DNA of 64,000 bases from Cliona cf. orientalis (taxonomy: Eukaryota; Porifera; Demospongiae; Clionaida; Clionaidae), in assembly GCA_963930775.1 (NCBI GenBank), contig OZ005701.1, positions 2,108,001 through 2,172,000 on the forward strand, in the 5' to 3' direction. Within the stretch, counting starts at the first letter, position 1. Each line of letters starts with the position of its first letter. The notes below the pieces were generated by a model. It made no database searches, was not told the DNA's origin, and saw nothing but the letters and a program-made list of their open reading frames with translations. This document shows, in pieces, positions 10,877 to 21,941 of the stretch. A program made the position numbers and the translations under genes.

Positions 10877-13335
10877 ATGTCAAAACTCAAGCAGACTATA
10901 CTACTTGGTAGCCTAGCAAAGACCAAGATGAGTACATTTACAAAAACCCAGCCAACACCTATGAAAAATTCATTGAGCTGTGGTGGAGACAAGCTAGAAG
11001 AAAGGCTGCATCCAGCAAGCAAGAAATTATCAAAGAAGCACAGGTATGTAATGAATCCATGAAGACATAGCCTGCACTGTAGAATATAAATGAATACCAA
11101 ATGTGTAGGCTGAATGGAATAGAATCAAGAATTCACCCGGTGAACTTGAAAGATTCTTTGTAGAGTGTGAAGAAGAGAGTACACGAAGTGCCCAGTGTGA
11201 CGTGGAAGTACCTGATTATGGTTTCAGAACCATAAGCTCAGCAGCAACCTCAACAGGTACACTGTCTTCTTCTGACTCACAGATCCACAGTCAATTTGAA
11301 ATTCATACCTTCCACAGGTGCAACATATCCTCTCTCACCTGGACTGCCAAGCTCATCTTCTGGGCCTGTGTCACCCACTCCCTCACAAACAGAAACTTCT
11401 CCCTACAACATGGAGATATTTGATGTACTATGCCCTGGAGTGCACTTTCTGACAGATGATGTGAGGAGTAACAAGTCCTTCATGACGTGTGTTCAAGCAT
11501 CAGAGCAATCATTGCTATATTTCATTCGTCTCAAGGAGAGATATTCCGCCAAACAGAGGAGAGAAAGGAATAGTAACCTGAAGAAGAGTTTGGATGAAAT
11601 AGAGGTGACTATCAATGCGATTAAAACCCAGATTAAAGAAGCTTCCAAGATGAACATAGACCCATCTGTTGGAATTAATAGGCTTGCGCAGACTTGTGTG
11701 CAGAAGCAAGAACTTCTCACTCGTATTGGCCAATCGCTTGTCGCACTGAAGACCAAAGTATCATCCAGGGACATACTGAACAACCTTCGACGCAGAATCA
11801 AGCAACAGACAGAAGCAATTACAGAAGACACCAATGTGATCTGCTACCATATGCCTGATTACACCTGGGAAATGGCCTTTAGGAAGCTTGAGGATCAACA
11901 AAACTCAGGTCTCAGCTCTTTCCCCCTCCAGGACAGTGATCTAAGGTCAGTAATCTTATCTTTAAGCATGTAGGTACAAACCACAAATTAGTTTATGTCA
12001 GGTACAATTTACATAGTACTGTACATGAACAACACACCCTTTTCCACACAGGGAAATTGGATTAATGCTAGAGAGCGCCTTGGCTGTCCCTCTGCCTGAG
12101 TTGATAATGAATGTTTCGAGCAGTTGCTCATCTTCAGATGTCATACAGCAAAATTGCTGAGTGCTTCCCAGTACTGGCTGTTTCCAAGGGTGATACCACA
12201 GTGCTGATCAACTGCCATGAGCTTATAATGAGTGATGATGGCTTTGAAGCACTGCTAGTTGTGGATCAGATTTCTAGGAGCTCTCGTAAGGGACCTTTCG
12301 AGAAAGCAGCACCCTCTCCAATCACTCCCACCCCTGTGACACACAATCGAACGGGAAGACCATCCCTCGTGACTCAATTTCCTTCAATCGTATCTACTGC
12401 TACTGCATTCGTGAAGGCTAATGGATTCAGTGCACATGAGCGGCGAAGAGAAAGCACTGGGAAAGTGGGAGTGAGCCTCAGAGAGATTAGAGAGCATCTG
12501 TTGTCTACAGTACCGGGCCTGAAGGGACGTGGGATCAGCATAAGCTCTGTAGCTCGCCTTATGCAGCCTCCTCGACGTGGAACGATAGCCAGCTCACGGT
12601 ACAAAGGACTAGTTGTTGCTAGAGTCCCTGGTAAACGAAACCAGTACCATGAATTCCACAAAGATCAGCACTACCTCTTCTCTCAAGTTGCGTACAGGCG
12701 TGAATTCTCAGTGATGTTTGAGAACGAGTGTGCTATATTCAGCTGCGATGATATGAACAAGGTAAAGGTTGGAGTCTTAGCAGTGAGTCGATACCACCAG
12801 ATTCAGCGATTCTTCCCAGTTGAGGATGCTCCAAATGTGCCCGATCATGATTTTCCTGTTCCAGGATATCTGCTTATTCCTTCTGGGTATATGAGACTTG
12901 AGAAGAAGCCATCAGAAGGTGGGCAAACAATGTTCCTAGAAGGAGAAGATATGATGGAGTATCGGGACGAAAGGCTCAATGACACTTGTTCCATGTCCAT
13001 AAGTACAGCTGCCCAATACATGGCTGGTTCCTCACGGGTCCGACTTCAGCCTCAAGAGCAGGAATCTCTTCGGCAGACTAATCCAGTGGTCTCACTTCCC
13101 TCGACAACTGTAAGCACAACATGCACTACCACTATGGGGTCAAGTACCGAAATATCCATTCAAGTCAAAATAGTAGAGCAACATCAAGTCAGACTATCAC
13201 CCTGTCTGTTGAGTTAAGTGAACGGAACTCTGTTCAGCACATATCTGTGTCTACATCTGCTTCCATTACCCCTGGTACTTCTCAAACCGGTACTCCTGAT
13301 ACTTCCCAAAACAGTACTCCTGGTACTTCCCAACG
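10877..13335 (+). pseudogene. Transposase, N-terminal and first-aspartate half
   Basis: Pieces in order: a basic N-terminal exon at about 10877-11043 (includes ELWWRQARRKA, reached only after a frame change), AEWNRIKNSPGELERFF at about 11109, an intron at about 11255-11318 (after TCAACAG), a coiled-coil-rich segment to about 11960, an intron to about 12052, then about 12111-13217 carrying GRPSLVTQFPSIV, a helix-turn-helix-like region, and FSCDDMNKVKVG with the presumed first catalytic Asp followed by SRYHQIQRFFP and DHDFPVPGYLL. Frames change near 12110-12150 and 13120-13217. It ends in a Ser/Thr/Gly/Pro-rich stretch just before the inversion breakpoint. Family level beyond DDE transposase is not recognised. 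The multiple frame changes make it non-functional as it stands. Confidence 0.75.
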
Positions 13336-13985
13336 TCACGAATTTCCTTTAGAGGAGCTTTCAAGAATCTGTGAACTTTGTCATGATCGCTCGCGAAGTG
13401 GTCACTGCATTTGATGGGGACGGGAATGATGGGAAAGCCATCAAATACAGCTTTGTTCCAGTGAACATCGACAATCTGTTCAATGGCATTATCAAATACC
13501 TGAGACTCTCGCTTTTCTCTAGTCTTCTGAAATGCCACTGATATAGTAGGGAGCCTTGTCATCACCCGTAGCAACAGCAGACAACCGGACTGATGCTAGT
13601 TTCTTGCTCAGTACCGACCAGAGATGCTCAATTGGATTGTAGGCTGAGTACCGTGCCGCGAAGGAGGTGATGCATAACATGTCTAGATTACAAGCTTTCC
13701 AAAGTCGCATAAAGTACAGTGCATTCAGCAGTGAAGATGTGCTCCAATCAGGCCCACCATCAACAATGAGTGTCACTACAGTCTTCCCTTCACTGACAAT
13801 GGCCTCAAGTATTGGCTTGAGATCATGGATATGCATCTCACATGTGGAACTTTGGAATTTTGCAGAGCGTAAGCATACTGTTGTGGAACTAGTATGTGGA
13901 ACCTTGAAATGTGGTCGATTGAGGGAGTCTTTGATCATATCTGGGGCAGTAGAAGAGGTGATGCGGTTCCACTCACACAGTGCTT
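13336..13985 (-). pseudogene. Transposase catalytic segment in inverted orientation
   Basis: Read on the minus strand: SEALCEWNRITSSTAPDM at the 13985 side, then TLIVDGGPDWS with a presumed second catalytic Asp, LWKACNLDMLCITSF, SAYNPIEHLWSVLSKKLA with a presumed catalytic Glu, VFDNAIEQIV and FDGFPIIPVPIKCSD, ending HRFLKAPLKEIRD near 13340. These are exactly the parts missing between the plus-strand halves ending about 13335 and resuming about 13985 (FKFLLEHVDRHHNEIVFLKC). A ~650-bp inversion inside one copy is the simplest explanation. One frame change occurs near 13550. Breakpoint positions are good to about 20 bp. Confidence 0.8.
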
Positions 13986-14775
13986 CTGAATCAGTTCAAG
14001 TTTCTACTTGAGCATGTTGACAGGCACCATAATGAAATCGTATTTCTCAAATGTGATGAGATCACTTGCAGTCATTGCACAAAGAATCCTGTGAGAGCAA
14101 CAGAGGTGTTTTCATTTCTGAAAGAACGAAAGATGAAGCTATTCTATCCCATGCCCAGTAAGGACCACAAAGGACACTTTTGCACATTCCTTGAGATGTG
14201 CAACATGAAACCAGAGGAACTACCTGATCCAGATCAACACCTTCCCTCTTACGACAGTGACCTTGGTCACTGCACCTACTGCCCGAAATTCGTGTTTATG
14301 TCTTAAGACTGAAAAGAAACGGCATTTTCAAGTGTACCACCCGAAGAGGACTACCACCCAGAAAAGAAATCCTCGAAAGAAGAAAGCTACTAGTCGCCAG
14401 GTGAAACATGCTACTACTTCACACCAACTCTTTGACACACCTGAGCCACTTAACAGTCTAGACATGTCTGAGGATGAAGGAGGAAACAGCTCAGATGATT
14501 CAGAAGCACCTCATAATGAATCTGACCATAATCTCCCGCAATCCCCACCCATACCCTCTACAAGCTGCCCTGAAACAGCCGATAAGGGTGATGATTCAAC
14601 ATTGTGTGTTGTTTGCGAGTTGGGTGAAGATGAAGATGAGGAGGACGAAGTGTGGATTGAGTGCACACAGTGCTACAGGTGGGTCCACGAAAGCTGTCTA
14701 CTGCCAAACTATCAGTTTTCGCCACAAGATAAGGACTTCTTATGCCCTAACCGCAACAAACGCTCTACAAGGTGA
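13980..14775 (+). pseudogene. Transposase C-terminal part with PHD finger
   Basis: Plus-strand coding resumes with FKFLLEHVDRHHNEIVFLKC and CSHCTKNPVRATEVFSFL, changes frame near 14290, then a Lys/Arg-rich patch (KRNPRKKKA), an acidic Ser-rich linker and a PHD-type zinc finger at about 14600-14755: CVVC, then VWIECTQC, YRWVHESC and DFLCPN. This fits the C-x2-C, C-x2-C, H-x2-C pattern; the final ligand expected two residues after CP is Arg, so the last zinc pair may be lost. The protein ends TR-stop at 14775. PHD fingers bind histone tails, so targeting of chromatin is a reasonable inference. Confidence 0.75.
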
Positions 14776-15001
14776 AGGACAAAGTGAGAACTCTTGTTCA
14801 ATGCTAAACTGGTTTTATAATAGTGCACATTTGAATTAATTTTGTACACATACTCACGCACACACACAGTTTCTTTTATTCAAATTCAGACTTTTCTGTG
14901 TTAAAATGCTGTGACGTTAAGAGGGGTGGGGGGAGGGGGGTAAAAAGTTAATGTCATAATGACGTTAATTTTTCCATAAGGACTTTGGACAAGCCCCCTA
15001 A

Positions 15002-16381
15002 AAATAGTATAGTATGGTAGCAATGCATGCTGTGACCCATGCACCTGATTGTAGCTACATTGATTATACTGTCAGGGGCCACAAGTGCCCCCCATTCCTG
15101 TGTCCTTTTTCATTGTCTACAAGTCATTGCAGGCCAATATAGAGTATAGTCTCATGCCAAGCCTCTTCTATATCATAGAGTCGGTAGACTCTATAAGTAG
15201 GGATGGCACGGATACTCCATATATATAATACATTACAAACATCCAAATATCTCAAAATAGGTAACTCTGTGAGATTTCTAAGTGTCAAAATTAGAATCTA
15301 CAGCAAATTATCGATCTAACAAGACCAAGACCATTCATCAACTCAATTGTATATGCCAGAACCAGATGTTCAAAAAAATAGCCTTTTCTCATTCTTTCTT
15401 CTTTCTTTCTTTCTTTCTTTCTTTCTTTTCTGTTTTCTTGGGCTAACTCAAGACTACCATGACCGCTCACCTTAGTTCGAGTGTAAATCCACTCCATTTT
15501 GGAGCGCGCACGTCTGTGGCACGCTCGTTTTGTGTTATCAGGACAGCGATTTAATTGTGGGTGTGTACAGGGCATTTTGCAAGTGGGTGTGTCTAATTAG
15601 CCATTTTGTCATATAATGTACATGCTCATAAAGTGTTGCCATGGTCATAAAGTGTTGCCATGGTGAAGTCATGTGACCTATGTCAGTGGCGCGCATGCGC
15701 CGGCGCATCCACAATAATTGATCCAGGACCTGCTCAAGCGCTCAGCTGATCAGCTCAGTGAACTGTCGACTATTACCAACAGTACACTTACTGGCCTATA
15801 AAATACGCTCCCGAAACGGAAGATTTTTGTCGCTACTTGGTTCTGAATAGCCTTCTAATCTTTCAAGTTTGCCGATCTAGCCAGCTTCAGGATCAAGATA
15901 ACGAGGGGCGTGGCTTCAATCGCAGGTCACTGGTTACCCGAGTTGTCTCGAGAACCCCACTGATGCGTGTTCAATAGTGTGTAATGCAAAAGAAGACGTC
16001 CTAGCTAGCTATCAAAAGACGGCCTGGCATTTGAACTTACAGAAGTATTCAAGTTTGAACTCACGGTGTGTTTGGGGTACCATAGCTACCTGACTCAAAG
16101 ACTAGGATCGCACAGATATGCTGAATCAGTGATGTACCTGCTTAATTCCGTATAATATTGTAATAATACATTATTGTCAGCGCACAGTTGGATATAGCTA
16201 GGTGCAGAAGCTGGTTCCATGCATTTTATAATGATGAATAGGCAAGCCATAATATCTGGTCACCGTGGTGAGTCTCATGCCCAGCCTCTGTCTCCACGAG
16301 ATTAGTTAGCTAGGTGGCATTGATGAAAATTAATGACTATCATGCATGAAATACCCTGGGGGCACTAAAAAAAGAACAGTA
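15002..16381. other. Intergenic, no gene recognised
   Basis: Holds a (CTTT)n tract at about 15395-15430 and a perfect tandem repeat of CATAAAGTGTTGCCATGGT at about 15627-15664. The 94-codon minus-strand open frame at 15291-15575 includes the microsatellite and is not convincing. Confidence 0.6.
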
Positions 16382-16908
16382 ACAAGTATAAAATAAAATT
16401 GAAGGATGAAGTAGGGATGGCAGTGCCAAAAAGTACACAAACAACGTATCACATTCACTATACATCCCTACGCTTGCTTTTTGCAGTGGCGGAGGAAGAC
16501 GGCTGTGACTGGGGGGGGGGGGGGGGGCACAGTGGGTGTGTCACATGTCTACCCCAATAGAAATGTATTGAAGGACTGTCAAGCAAGGGGGGAGGGGGGG
16601 CACGTGCCCCTGGTGCCTCCCTGGTTCCGCCACCTATGTTTTGAGTAGCCGTGCACACACATATTATATATGGGGCACATGCATGCAGGAGTGGAAAATC
16701 AATACATGGATTAATATCAAAATAATAATATTATAGCGACACTTTACATACTGAATCGGGAGTGTATGACATTAATTATCGAGAAAAGCAAGCGTAGGGA
16801 TGTATAGTGAATGTGATACGTTATCCCTACAAACCTTGTTTGTGTACTTTTTGGCACTGCCATCCCTACTTCATCCTTCAATTTTATTTAATTGTTTTTT
16901 ATACTTGT
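16382..16908. mobile_element. Foldback element with ~100-bp arms
   Basis: Left arm 16382-16482 (ACAAGTATAAAATAAAATTG to ACGCTTGCTTTT) matches the reverse complement of 16783-16908 with small insertions on the right arm. The two arms would form a long hairpin around a ~300-bp loop. The loop contains a second, unrelated element at 16484-16633. No coding capacity. Confidence 0.85.
16484..16633. mobile_element. Small hAT-like MITE nested in foldback element
   Basis: Ends CAGTGGCGGA and, inverted, GGTGGCGGAAC; contains a 17-nt G run at 16511-16527 and a second G-rich block. The CAGTGGCGGA terminus is common among hAT-derived MITEs; assignment rests on that alone. Confidence 0.55.
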
Positions 16909-17380
16909 ACATTATGCATCCCATAAGAAAGAATCTGAGAATTATGCACATCCAACTTACCTCAGTTGAGGAATTGCCAGGCACGAACCAGATTGCAGTA
17001 TGTGGCATACGACAACCCAAGAGCGTATGGAATATTAAATGCTCATATTTCAACATTCAGAGCCATAACACGTGCCACACATTGACCTAATCTCGCTAGC
17101 CACACCCTTCAATCTCAAGAGAAAGAGGATCTGATGACCATGCGTAAAGCTAGCTGTTATGCAATAATTACAAAAAACGTGACGGGTATAACCGCAAACA
17201 ACACAGGGCCAATTGTATGCACGCGTACTGCTAGCAAATCATTGCTAAGCAATAAATTCAAATCTCGAATCTGATTAGACACGACCAAATCCTGTCACCA
17301 GAATATTCGTACACACGGTCACCAGACCTCTTTCCCTCGGATTGGGGGGTGTGGCACACAAGACTCACATTGACCATTTA
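16909..17380. other. Intergenic, nothing recognised
   Basis: No convincing coding or repeat structure beyond the end of the foldback right arm. Confidence 0.5.
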
Positions 17381-17854
17381 GGGGTCTTGTCCAAAGTCCT
17401 TGCGGAAAAATTAACGTCATTATGATGTTAGGGGGGAGGGGGTCTTGGTCCATGACGTTTTACAACTGCATTGTCAGCAGATTTTAGCTTGGGTTATGAT
17501 TATGCATTCTTGTGGTTGAACAAGTCTAGACACACCTCCAGCAGTGCCAAAATTTGCATTTTTGTGACAGCTATATCAAGCACTACATAGCTAAAAGTGT
17601 GCACGTAGCTACAGGCAAGCAAGAAACTGTTAAAGAAGCACAGGCATGCAATGAATCCATGAAGACATAGCTATAGCACTGTAGGAATACAAGTGAACAC
17701 TGAATGTGTAGGCTAAATGGAGCAGAATTAGAGTTCCAGTATTGAATCTATGCTGAAATGCTGTGGCGTTAAGAGAGGGGGGAGGGGGGGGGGGGATAAA
17801 ATGTAAACATCATAATGATGTTAATTTTTCCATAAGGACTTTGGACAAGGCCCC
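17381..17854. mobile_element. Deletion derivative of the TWA-target PHD transposon
   Basis: 474 bp flanked by TTA on both sides. Starts GGGGTCTTGTCCAAAGTCC and ends with its inverse. Between the ends it keeps the subterminal G-rich block, CATTGTCAGCAG, a fragment matching the end of the first transposase exon (AAAGAAGCACAGG) and the start of the next (GTAGGCTAAATGG), so it arose by internal deletion of the 10628-14998 type. Confidence 0.9.
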
Positions 17855-17911
17855 TTAGCTATTGGCTACATTCTAAATATGCCACAGATTCCACTGGGAC
17901 ATACTGGATAT

Positions 17912-18277
17912 TCAGTTCCCAAGACGCTTTCTCATGGGAAGCTTAGAAGAGGCTGGGCACAGGCTAGGTAAAGTCATCACCAGAAGCTCTGGGGGGACTT
18001 TTTGAAATACGACTTTCTCAAGGCCCTTTGGCAATTTAATTGAATCCACGTTCTTTTTGGGCCATTTTTTTTTATTGGAAGAGGCATTAGCTATCACTCT
18101 ATAACTTCTTATGGACACTATACAGTTGTAAAATTAATAGCTGCAAGATTAATTTCTCTGATCACCACCCTTAGGCTTAATTAATTCCCGACAATGATCA
18201 TATGCATGAGCCTGGGTTCGAGGCTAATAGAAAACAAACTCACCTGGTAAATCTCTTGGATTCAACGTCAACGCCAT
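17912..18277 (-). CDS. Small two-exon gene, 79-80 aa, unknown function
   Basis: Exon 1 at 18244-18277 (MALTLNPRDLP, donor CCAG/GTGAGT) joins in frame to exon 2 at 17912-18117 (acceptor TATAG), giving 80 codons including the stop. The product is basic, with KKKWPKKNVDSIKLPKG in the middle and KLPMRKRLGN at the end. No domain, signal peptide or membrane segment is seen, and I do not recognise it. Support for reality: exact phase agreement across the intron, a good donor, and the promoter-like motif GGGTGGGGCTC 87 bp upstream, the same word found before other genes here. The gene lies between a transposon derivative and the satellite array, so it could also be the 5' remnant of a longer gene. 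Confidence 0.45.
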
Positions 18278-18363
18278 TGTGGATCGGATGCGTGGAAGCT
18301 AGGGGAATTCCCGGGGGATCTCCCTACAGCACACCATACGTGTAATTATGCGACTTAGAGTAC

Positions 18364-18374
18364 GAGCCCCACCC
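18364..18374 (-). promoter_or_regulatory. GGGTGGGGCTC promoter-like motif
   Basis: GC-box-like word on the coding strand, upstream of the small gene starting at 18277. The same word occurs at 34747-34757 (and as GGGCGGGGCTC at 34696-34706), 42983-42993, 44576-44586 and 46289-46299, each 20-101 bp upstream of a start codon on the same strand; a plus-strand GGGCGGGGCT lies just before wdr77. Confidence 0.5.
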
Positions 18375-18419
18375 ACGCCGCTAGCGCGCCTGCATACGTT
18401 TCGACCCTTTACCAAAGCC

Positions 18420-21400
18420 ACACTTTATTAATTACATCCCGAGTCCCAATCCGCAAAAAAGAATTCGGCCGCGCGATGAGTAATTGATGAGTAATTGATG
18501 ATGAAATGATGATGAAAACCGATGAGGTAATTTATGATGAAATTCATGATGTAATTGCTGTGAAACTGTTTCAAAATGTTTAGCGCGCATGAAAGGTTGT
18601 TGGGACCCAGAATTCGAACCTAGCGTAGAAGACGTCGTGGACTATCGATGAGATATGGCGATTTTCTCAGTTCGCTTTCTTTGGCGAGCTCGCACTCGGG
18701 GGGATTTCCCTGTTCAGTCTAGCACATGGCCGGTGGAGGTCACGTTCGGGTCAGCCGGCTCAAGCCGCGCGCCCCAATATACGCGTGTACGGAGCATGCG
18801 CAGTTCGTCGACGTGTCCTAGTTAGAATTTATGGCGCCTACTTTTCGTGAGGGACTCGGGATGTAGTCTCTAAGTTGTTCATTACGTCCAGAGTCCCAAT
18901 TCACAAATCGATATTCGGCCTCGCGATGAGGTAATTATGACAAATGATGATGAAACCTATGATGAAATGATGATGAAACCTATGATGAAATTCGGTGAAA
19001 ACTGCTTCAAAATGTTTAGCGCACATGAGAGGGTGTTGGGACCCAGAATTCGAACCTAGCGTAGAAGAGATTGTGGACTATCGATGAGATATGGCGATTC
19101 TCTCGGTTCGCTATCTTTGGCGAGCTCGCACTCGGGGGGGATTTCCCTATTCAGTCTAGCACATGCACATGGCAGGTGGAGGTCACGTCCGGGTCAACCG
19201 GCTCAAGCCGCGCGCCCCAATATTGTACGCGTATACGGAGCATGCGCAGTTTTTGTCGATGTGTCCTGTTCGAATTTATGGCGGCGTATTCATGAGGGAC
19301 TCTGGACGTAGTCTCTAAGTTGTTCATTACGTCCAGAGTCCCAATTAGAAACTAAGAATTCGGCTCTCGCTATGATGAAATTATGATGAAATGATGATGA
19401 AATCTATGATGAAATTTATGATGAAACCTATGATGTAATTGCTGTGAAACTGTTTCAAAAAGTTTAGCTCACATGACAGGGTGTTGGGACCCAGAATTCA
19501 AACCTAGCGTAGAAGACATCGTGGACTATCGATGAGATATGGCGATTTTCTCGGTTCGCTTTCTTTGGCGAGCTCGCACTCGGGGGGATTTCCCTATTCA
19601 GTCGAGCACATGGCAGGTGAAGGTCAACCGGCTCAAACCGCGCGCCCCAATATTGTACGCGTATACGGAGCATGCGCAGTTTGTCGATGTGTCCCAGTTC
19701 GAATTTATGGCGGCGTATCCATGAGGGACTCTGGACGTAGTCTCTGAGTTGTTCATTACATCCCGAGTCCCAATCCGCAAAAAAGAATTCGGCCGCGCGA
19801 TGAGTAATTATGACGAAACCTATGATGAAATTATTGAAACCTATGATGAAATTATGATGAAATTGTGGTGAAAACTGTTTCAAAATGTTTAGCGCGCATG
19901 AAAGGTTGTTGGGACCCAGAATTCGATCCTAGCTTAGAAGACATCGTGGACTATCAATGAGATATGGCGATTTTCTCAGTTCGCTTTCTTTGGCGAGCTC
20001 GCACTCGGGGGGATTTCCCTGTTCAGTCTAGCACATGGCAGGTGGAGATCACGTCCTGGTCAACCGGCTAAAGCCGCGCGCCCCAATATACGCGTATACG
20101 GAGCATGCGCAGTTTGTCGATGTGTCCTAGTTCGAATTATGGCGGCGTACAGTAAGCGCGGTGCAATACTTATGAGGGACTCGGGATGTAGTCTCTAAGT
20201 TGTTCATTACGTCCCGAGTCCCAATCCGCAAAAAACAATTCGGGCGCGCGATGAGTAATTGATGAGTAATGATGAGTAATTGATGATGAAACCTATGATG
20301 TAATTGCTGTGAAACTGTTTCAAAATGTTTAGCGCGCATGAAAGGTTGTTGGGACCCAGAATTCGAACCTAGCGTAGAAGACATCGTGGACTATCGATGA
20401 GATATGGCGATTTTCTCGGTTCGCTTTCTTTGGCGAGCTCGCACTCGGGGGGATTTCCCTGTTCAGTCTAGCACATGGCAGGTGGAGGTCACGTCCGGAT
20501 CAACCGGCTAAAGCCGCGCGCCCCAATATACGCGTATACGGAGCATGCGCAGTTTGTTGATGTGTCCTAGTTCGAATTATGGTGGCGTACAGCATAGATA
20601 ATAGAGGGGAGGAGGGATTGGAAACGTTGTACAGTACTATGGGCGCATGCTTGACACCGTCACGTGACTCTATCAAAAGTTCGCGCGAGTCGCACAATTT
20701 CGTTACACCGCAAAGGCTGTATTTTTTTGCCTGAGAGAGAGTCTTTGTGCACTGTAGCCGAGTCGCACGAGGTCCTGAAGTCAAAAGAAGCAAGAATCAG
20801 GCGACTTTCCTAAATAGACTTATAGGTGGGCTGCCGTTCGGCCTTGTGGAATTTTCCTGGGACCTGCGAGAGGTGTAGGCCTTCGTTAAACGCCTCGATG
20901 GATCCAGCGTCAGCCAACGAGTGCTAACGATGACCTGAAGTGTAGTGCTTCTTTATAAAGCAAGCGCAACAAGGGCCAAACAAGCTCAGGTAAGTTCAAT
21001 CTGAGCATGACTCGTGCTATTAATAAAGCTAGCATACCCGAGTGCTACCCCCAGAAAGCTCGCGGATGCTTCTAAAGCACATGGTAGACATCCATAGACA
21101 CTGCCCAATCGCTCTCACTTCGAGTTCTCTCGCCGATAGCGAAAGAAAATTCCTCCAAGTTTTATACGAGGTAAAACATAAAAAAGACGGTTCAAAATCG
21201 CGTTTCAATTTCTCCCCACACTTGGTTTAGCCATAGATCTAGGTTTAGTCTAGCTATAAGGCCACATGATGCCTATAAGGCCCTAGTTGTATTGTAGTGT
21301 ACTGTCTGTATTATCATCGCGAAGGGGGCGTGCCGTGGCGAGCATGCGCCGTCGCATCCCCATACTTTGTACACGCGTTTCCAATCCCTCCTCCCCCTTC

Positions 21401-21930
21401 TATTATCTATGCGTACAGTAAGCGCGGTGCAATACTTATGAGGGACTCGGGATGTAGTCTCTAAGTTGTTCATAATTATTACATCCCGAGTCCCAATTAG
21501 AAAAAAACAAATCGTCCGCGCGATGAGGTAATTATGAGTAATGATGATTAATGATGATGAAAATGCGGTTAAGACTGTTTCAAAATGTTTAGCGCGCATG
21601 AAATCTTGTTGGGGCCCAGAATTCGAACCTAGCGTAGAAGACATCGTGGACTATCGATGAGATATGGCGATTTTCTCAGTTCGCTTTCTTTGGCAAGCAC
21701 GCGCTCGGGGGGATTTCCCTATTCAGTCTATATATATAGAACATGGCAGGCACTAGGTGGAGGTCACGTCCGGGTCAACCGGCTCGAGCCGCGCGCCCCA
21801 ATATACGCGTATACGGAGCATGCGCAGTTTGTCGATGTGTCCTAGTTCGAATTATGGCGGCGTACAGTAAGCGTGGTGCAATACTTATGAGGGACTCGGG
21901 ATGTAGTCTCTAAGTTTTTCATTATCTCCC
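18420..21930. repeat. Satellite-like tandem array, unit about 426-450 bp, six copies plus partial
   Basis: Using GATATGGCGATT as a landmark, units begin near 18655, 19090, 19542, 19965, 20402 and 21662; the last gap includes an 819-bp insertion, and removing it gives about 434 bp. Each unit has a (GATGA)-rich segment of variable length, a conserved body with CATGAAAGGTTGTTGGGACC, GCATGCGCAGTTTGTCGATG, and a junction hairpin GGGACTCGGGATGTA / TACGTCCCGAGTCCC around a ~16-nt loop. Length change is concentrated in the GATGA segment. Open frames in the units are short and inconsistent, so it is treated as non-coding. The right end is cut by another repeat at about 21940. Confidence 0.88.
20593..21411. 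mobile_element. TIR element inserted in the satellite, 7-bp target duplication
   Basis: Ends CATAGATAATAGAGGGGAGG and, inverted, CATAGATAATAGAAGGGGGA, continuing to GGATTGGAAACG in both. CGTACAG is present on each side (20586-20592 and 21412-21418) and occurs once in other satellite units, which serve as empty sites. No transposase; superfamily not assigned. Confidence 0.85.
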
Positions 21931-21941
21931 CAGTAACAATT

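Larger units (their letters stand above)
10628..14998 (+). mobile_element. 4.4-kb DDE DNA transposon with PHD finger and internal inversion
   Basis: Terminal inverted repeats GGGGGCTTGTCCAAAGTCCT at 10628 and its complement ending at 14998, followed inside by a G-rich block and TTAACGTCATTATGAC. Flanked by TAA on both sides; the short derivative at 17381-17854 is flanked by TTA on both sides, so the target duplication is TWA. TWA duplication is characteristic of PIF/Harbinger-type elements, while the motif YNPIEHLW resembles the third-acid region of IS630/Tc1-type transposases, so superfamily is left open. The coding region is broken (see separate entries). Non-autonomous relatives at 17381-17854 and 61344-61791 keep the ends plus fragments of the first exons. 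Confidence 0.88.

Noticed and set aside
12374-12661. Minus-strand ORF inside the transposon
   Set aside because: Shadow of the transposase frame on the plus strand.
18205-18230. GGGTTCGAGGC as a tRNA B box
   Set aside because: No A box or cloverleaf could be drawn around it.
19464-19883. 139-aa minus-strand ORF in the satellite
   Set aside because: Present only in one unit and disrupted in the others; follows the repeat, not a protein.
18420-21930. Tandem array as a CRISPR or coding repeat
   Set aside because: Units are ~440 bp with no short repeat-spacer pattern, and reading frames differ between units.
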